Positions 59,396 to 64,000 of a DNA stretch of 64,000 nucleotides are shown one piece after another; the stretch's first letter is position 1; every line of letters begins with the position of its first letter. The notes under the pieces were generated by a model that searched no databases, was not told the origin of the DNA, and worked only from the letters and a program-made list of their open reading frames with translations. The DNA lies in the NCBI GenBank assembly GCA_002150815.3, contig NDFF03000101.1:203432-267431 (forward strand), in the 5' to 3' direction. The translations under genes and the position numbers were made by a program. This DNA is from Grammothele lineata (taxonomy: Eukaryota > Basidiomycota > Agaricomycetes > Polyporales > Polyporaceae).

Positions 59396-59536
59396 CCGGT
59401 CTCGACGCTTCCTACGCTACTATTGTTTACTTACTCGTAGCCTACAGACTGACGGCTACGCCGTACTTAGGTTAGCATCAAATACATTACCCGTTCGTAT
59501 CCCGCGGCGTGAGACTGACGGCTACGCCGTACTTAG
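59366..59536. repeat. Two pairs of direct repeats
   Basis: A 25-base sequence starting ACCCGTTCGTATCCCGCGG occurs at 59366-59390 and again at 59489-59513. A 23-base sequence starting ACTGACGGCTACGCCGTAC occurs at 59448-59470 and 59514-59536. In the second instance the two are adjacent. All copies read as exact. Confidence 0.9.
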
Positions 59537-59685
59537 ATCCGCTTCGAAGCCTCTCACGCCTAACATAACCTTAAAAACTCTAATCTAAACGTTTCGACGG
59601 AACTCTATGAAGTGCAGGGGAGTTGGTTGATTCCGCTATCACCACCAAGTCCCAACGAATGTGATCACAGAAATACATCGGTACC

Positions 59686-60222
59686 CTAAATCATTTCAAC
59701 ATACTGAGGCAATTGCTCCCCTCTCTCCTGCGCGGCTAAACGCACGTTCAGCTCCTCAAGTTCTCTCCGAAGCGCGTCCATTTCTGACTCGATCCTGCTA
59801 AAGGTTCCCCCTAACTCAGATGCCCCGCCCAGTCTTGCGCCGCCTCCGCTTATATCACCGTGTTCTGGGAGATTGGCGCCCATATTCCTCATGTGCTGCT
59901 CGAGCAGCGTGATCCTGCGCCTGAGCCCGATCTGCTCTGTTTCGGAAGATGCGCCGACACGCGAATGTTGATACATTGCGGACTGGTTCCTCTCCGAGAC
60001 GAGTCCATGGAATGACCCATGCGCGCACCGCCAAAGGAAAAAGAACAGCGCGCCGAGCGTTGCGATCACGGCGACGCCTCCTACATCAGCAATAAATTCG
60101 CTCCCATTATTGTAACTTACGCTCATTTTACCCTCTCTAACGGCTGACATGGGGTGCCTGAGCCGTCCTAAATGCGCTTGTAAAGTAGATACAAATCTTG
60201 AAACATCTCGGTCATTTGCCAA
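59686..60222 (-). pseudogene. Surface-protein copy 4, truncated: ectodomain lost
   Basis: An open frame of 178 residues whose last 130 match the membrane helix and tail of copy 3 (VGGVAVIATLGALFFFLWR, SETEQIGLRRRITLLEQHMR, LRRELEELNVRLAAQERG, EQLPQYVEMI). The signal peptide, ectodomain and stalk are missing, replaced by unrelated AT-rich sequence (MANDRDVSRFVSTLQAHLG). The intron present in copies 1-3 between helix and tail seems to have been closed or shortened. It is probably a 5'-truncated pseudogene. A small membrane protein without ectodomain is possible, since the frame remains open across the whole tail. Confidence 0.7.
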
Positions 60223-60644
60223 AATGTTTCATTAGACGAATTTAGACTTACTAAGATGTCAAGGACGGTGCAGAGAGTGATTATAAATATTATGATTGGG
60301 ACCTTCAATATCTTATAAGGTCACCCAGGCAGACAATGAACCGACAGAGCTTTAAGAAGGGCCACTGGTCCAACGGATTATATGACAAACCCTGGTATAA
60401 TCAGGTTCAGAAGACAACTTAAGGACGTATACGCAAAGCTCTCATTGAAAGAGGGGGAAAGCAAGACGAAATTCACCCAGATTTTACCTAAGAGGCCACC
60501 AGGCAATCAACGCTTCAAAGCTGCCTACGGGTAACAATACGACTCAAGACTGGTCAAGTTCATTGGATAGTATTTGGAGCATATATAGAACAGTCAAAGG
60601 ATCGCCCGCCATAAGGGCTTCAAGCGATTCCGCCGATCCTAACA
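60223..60644. other. AT-rich stretch
   Basis: Clearly more AT-rich than its surroundings, with no open frame longer than about 60 codons. It looks like decayed transposon or inserted sequence but carries no motif I recognise. Confidence 0.4.
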
Positions 60645-61217
60645 CTAGTGGCCATCCAGCTCCGAACGCGTCAACGAGATCATTGAGCACCTCGATGGGC
60701 AGCCCTTCGCGCCCTCTGTCCTCAGAACCACCTCGTGGATGCGCCCTGTAAAGCCGTTCGTGCGTGTTACCTCCAGAGCGTGCTGCACAATGGCTTCGAT
60801 TGAGGCTTCAAAGTCGTCCTCCGTCACAGATCGATTTCCAACGCATGCGGCGTGCAATGCAGCTTCGTTGCAAACGTTCGCGACGTCAGCACCCGAGAAG
60901 CCAGGCGTGAGCACGGCCAACTTCTCTGCAAACCTCTTGACATCAGGAAGCGTGTCGCAGAGGCGGAGGCGTTTGAGGTGAACCATGAAGATGCCCCTGC
61001 GGCCGTTGACATCGGGGCGGTCGATGGCAATGTGCCGGTGGAAGCGGCCGGGGCGCATGGGGGCGGAGTCGAGGACATCGGGACGGTTCGTGCCGGCAAG
61101 AGCGACGGCATGCTCTTGGGTGCCATAGCAGTCCATTTCGACGAGGTTAATGAAGATGCCGCTGACGCGCTCGATCGCGCATCGGAGTGGGGCCCGTCCA
61201 TTTCGTGCAGGGCCCAT
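60645..61217 (-). pseudogene. Fragment of a mitochondrial m-AAA protease (Afg3/Yta12 family)
   Basis: The minus-strand frame reads ALAGTNRPDVLDSAPMRPGR (second region of homology with arginine finger), HIAIDRPDVNGRRGIFMVHL, EKLAVLTPGFSGADVANVCN and EAALHAAC, which is the end of the AAA+ domain of Afg3-like proteases. The Walker A box, the membrane segments and the zinc-protease HExxH are all absent. The frame upstream (RVSGIFINLVEMDCYGTQEH) is only loosely like the family, and the end runs into unrelated residues. It is a displaced fragment, not a working gene; a full copy must exist elsewhere in the genome. Confidence 0.82.
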
Positions 61218-61759
61218 AGCTCCACCTCAGTCGTGCCTTTGATGGGCCCAACGAGGGCGCTCGTCGGAACACCGTTGCGCGTGAGTTGGGGATTGCAGGG
61301 CGTGGGGGCAGGCTTGATGCGAGGGGGCGAGGGGGCCAAAGATCTGGTGCACATCGATCGGCACAGGGCGCACCATCTTCCGCTGCGACGGGCGGATTTA
61401 GATCCTAGGTGCGACCCGATTGTGGCCCTGGGTTGGTTGCGCGGGTGAATGGCCCAAAGGCTCTTGGCGTCGCTAATGCGCTCTTGGACGGTGGTGGGTT
61501 AATTTCGAGTTTCATTTGACGGGCGATGGCGCTCAGCGCTCGGTCGAGCGAGCGAGGGCGAGCAGGAGCGAGCGTAGAAGGGTCGTCGGGGACGTAGATG
61601 AGACTGGCGGAGGGCGCGGTACAGATGCGATGGAGTGGGAGGGGGTGAGGGGGCAGTTTGTCTTCGTAAGGCCAGGGGGAGCGGGCGGTACGAAGATCAT
61701 CGGTATATACCGTCGTATCAACCGGAGGAACTTACCTGGTTTCCATTACTTTCCAGCGA
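61218..61759. other. GC-rich stretch without gene
   Basis: Contains short GAGCGAGC-type repeats near 61545-61580. No exon recognised. Confidence 0.45.
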
Positions 61760-62185
61760 GTTATGCCACGCAATGAACCCCCAGCCCGTCCCCAGCAAGC
61801 GTTGTGTTCCAACCATACCCCTCCGGTATCTCCATCAAGGAAAGCCCGCTGTCGTTTGCGCCGAACGTGATGGACACGCCCGCACAGCACGAACTTCGGG
61901 GTGAAAAGCGCGCGCAAGCCTTCCCCGCGGATGTTGATGGTCTGCTGCGGGGAGAAAACTTGTAGCATTCGCCACGGCCCGAGAGGGCGTATGAACCAGT
62001 GAGACTTGCATGGTTTCATCTAAGACCGGGTGAGTCAGAATGGGCCATCGTCTAATACATCTAGCCGCGAGACCTGCTGGATCTTACCGTCGTACCAGTC
62101 AGGCCTGCCCATGAAGCCAGTTTGAAGGCCGAGTCCTCGGTCGCGAGCTTCGAGCAACGCCGCTTCTTCGGCTTCTAGCTCAGAC
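61760..62185 (-). pseudogene. Probable fragment of a cellular RNA-dependent RNA polymerase gene
   Basis: Minus-strand segments LEARDRGLGLQTGF, WYDGKIQQVSRL and, after a probable intron, KSHWFIRPLGPWRMLQV and FTPKFVLCGRVHHV resemble the N-terminal part of the RNA-silencing RdRPs of basidiomycetes (a W.GG.IQQ.ARL block, then SHRF.R.LGS.R.LQ and KFVLCGRVF). The catalytic DxDGD region is not present in the window. Later sequence loses the pattern. Family assignment is from memory of the motif order only. Confidence 0.5.
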
Positions 62186-63527
62186 GTAGTTCACAGTGAG
62201 TTTCGTCTGGTGCCGAGGTCGCCACCCACCTGCGAGTTCGAAACCGACGCAGGCAACGAGATGGGCGTGTACGCCGATCTGTGCTTAGCTCCGTGCTTAA
62301 CGCGAGCAGCACCGGCAGCGGGTTCGACGACGCGGACGCGGCCGAGCCAGACGCGGAACGCGCCTCAGGGACCGAGTGAATCCCACGTCGATTCGGGTGC
62401 TGGCGGGCCACGCCGATGGCCTCGAGCGGGCTCATGGGGTGCCTGCCGGGGCGTGTGCATCTAGTGGAGAGGGTGCGATGGGGGGTGCAGCGGTGGAGGT
62501 GCGCGGGTTTGATCTGTGCACGGTGGCGCTGCGAGGTGGTCGTATCGGGAGGTAAGAGAGTTCTGTGCGCGCATGCAGGAAGCGTTTAGCGCACGAGTGA
62601 GAAGTAGGGGGAGCAGACGAACGACGTAGGGCTGCGGCACTGCAGCGTTCTCTGGGGCCTTGAGATGCCCATAGCGCGCGCTCCGGCATGCACGCCCGGG
62701 GCTCTGCCCCTCCTCCGTCCCTTCCCATGCTTCCTTCGATCTGGAGCGAGTCAAACGACGACGTCCGGTGCATGGAGGACCGGTGTTGGCGGGGCTGTAC
62801 GGCGAGAGGTTCTAAGGATGGTCGGGGAGGTAGCGAGGGACGAGGGGCGATGGGTTGGGGGTTGATAGATGGCGAGGGGGGCAGAGGGGAGTTGATTGGA
62901 CGTCTCCACGTTTTGAAGTAAGGATGGGACGGATATAATCAGCGGCCCCTAACGGGCGCATGGGGTGCCCACATAGGCCGCCGTGCTCGACAGGTCGAGG
63001 GTGTGCATCGAGTGTGTGGCGGTGGGAGTGTGTGGGCGAGTCGTGCATGGTACAGCCAACAGGATCACCGTATTGGAGTGGGAGTACTATCTGTACATAC
63101 ATCGAGAGTTCAGTGCACCACCGAGAATAGATGGAACTCACAAACGACATGGGACCGCAATGCTGCCAGTGCAACGTACTCCGAAAGCTCGAAACGGCCG
63201 ACCGTAACCCGCTCTGTCACACACGCTCCCGGATGAATGTCAATTGCTATGCTTGTTTGGAAGGCGACTGAGCCGTAGAAGTTGGGATGGGAGGGACTTG
63301 ACGACATGGCCTCTGGGTGAGGGTGGGTGGAAGTGGTGGCGGAGGTGACAGAAGAATTTAGGCGCTAAGAGACCTGCTCGCACCGGCAGTGGCAGCACGC
63401 CACACGCTGTGATTCTCCCGCAACACGATCCCGCTTCATTGCGGTCGCATAGTTCTTCTGTGAGATGTTTGGGAAAATGATCAATTGCATTACAAATATA
63501 CGGGAAGCGGCTACTATGTGTAACGAG
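62186..63527. other. Stretch without recognised gene
   Basis: Overlapping frames on both strands, none with a domain. Possibly more of the decayed gene fragments seen on either side. Confidence 0.4.
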
Positions 63528-64000
63528 CTACGTAGGGACATAGGGGGAGGTGGGGACTGGGAGGGGATGAAGGAGGTCGAACGCGTGGTGGTCTATGTAC
63601 TTATTCACGAAGAACATCCTGTACGTATCAAGCGACTCGTAAGCATGCATTTTCTCTTCGACCTCTAGGTTAGTATTAACCCCGTGGAGGTGAGCTGCGC
63701 GAATGATACTGCTGACGTTAATGACGGAGATGAACGCCATGTGCTCGTTTTCGTCCACCTCTGGGTCTATGTGCCGCCCCGGCGACACGACCCACATACC
63801 CGTGTCCTCATCGGGTGTGTCGGCGGTTCTCCAGAACCAGTGAACGGCGGCGCACTCGTGCGTCTTGCCCCCGTGCTTGAATGAAAAGAATAGGCGTACC
63901 CAACCGACGTGCATCCCGAGGAGTCCGTGAACGGATGGATCCCGAGAAATGAAGACGCAATCCCAACGGGGAGCGCCGTTCCGCCATTGAGGAGTGGCCC
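63528..64000 (-). mobile_element. 3' end of a Plavaka-type transposon gene, continuing past the window
   Basis: The minus-strand frame enters from beyond 64000 and reads DCVFISRDPSVHGLLGMHVG, WVRLFFSFKHGGKTHECAAV, TPDEDTGMWVV, IIRAAHLHGV, YESLDTYRMFFVNKYIDHHA. This order (RLFFSF, CALVxWF, PDEDTGMWVV, RAAHL, VNKxxDHHA) is what I know from the C-terminus of the large proteins encoded by Plavaka/CACTA-like DNA transposons of mushrooms. The catalytic part would lie outside the window. The name is from memory; an unclassified transposon gene is the alternative. Confidence 0.6.

Larger units (their letters stand above)
58365..60090. repeat. Segmental duplication, unit 2, with internal insertion
   Basis: Partner of 54813-56330. 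It follows unit 1 through GTTATTCCCTAGTTGACAGA, the GCCGGGCGCTCGCAAGCC block near 58900 and the last exon of the surface protein. About 600 bases at roughly 59005-59620 have no counterpart in unit 1. Confidence 0.72.

Noticed and set aside
59366..59536. CRISPR-like array
   Set aside because: Only two copies of each repeat with irregular spacing, and the genome is fungal.

Overview
This window is fungal nuclear DNA, most probably from a mushroom-forming basidiomycete (Agaricomycetes). The genes are cut by many introns of about 45-75 bases with GT-AG (rarely GC-AG) borders. The protein families are typical of that class: DUF6534 seven-helix proteins, tandem P450s, an S1/P1 nuclease, a GH16 hydrolase, the basidiomycete F-box family and a Plavaka-type transposon remnant. 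Exon borders were worked out by hand from reading frame, splice sites and comparison between copies inside the window. No search was run.

Left third (1-28.9 kb). Membrane-protein and P450 genes are interleaved. Three copies of one multi-pass membrane family lie at 1-869 (cut by the window edge), 1969-3551 and 8393-9510. Two DUF6534 genes lie head to tail at 13.5-15.8 and 17.2-19.5 kb. Four cytochrome P450 genes on the + strand (4.4-6.8, 20.5-22.8, 23.7-25.9 and 26.6-28.9 kb) share one exon plan, so they come from local duplication. A possible relic of a fifth P450 end sits near 1.2 kb. A SAM-dependent methyltransferase (12.3-13.0 kb) lies among them. P450s plus a methyltransferase are consistent with oxidation and methylation of small molecules, but no synthase for a scaffold is visible.

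Middle (29-49.5 kb). These are mostly single-copy genes: a dynamin-family GTPase, a secreted S1/P1 nuclease, an unrecognised basic acidic-patch protein, tRNA-Thr with an intron, cytochrome c oxidase subunit VIII/VIIc, a secreted GH16 glucanase, tRNA-Glu, an F-box protein and a salicylate-hydroxylase-like FAD monooxygenase. The 38.3-42.1 kb stretch has no gene I can establish.

Right end (50.6-64 kb). Three tandem genes encode single-pass cell-surface proteins with a shared ectodomain, a Ser/Thr-rich stalk, a membrane helix and a cytoplasmic tail ending near LPQY. A fourth copy has lost its ectodomain. Copies three and four belong to a segmental duplication, whose second unit carries an insertion of about 600 bases. 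The last 6 kb is a graveyard of fragments: a monooxygenase tail, an m-AAA protease piece, a probable RNA-dependent RNA polymerase piece and a Plavaka-type transposon end.

I did not find a clearly new system. The most distinctive local feature is the tandem family of LPQY-tailed surface proteins and its decay by duplication.
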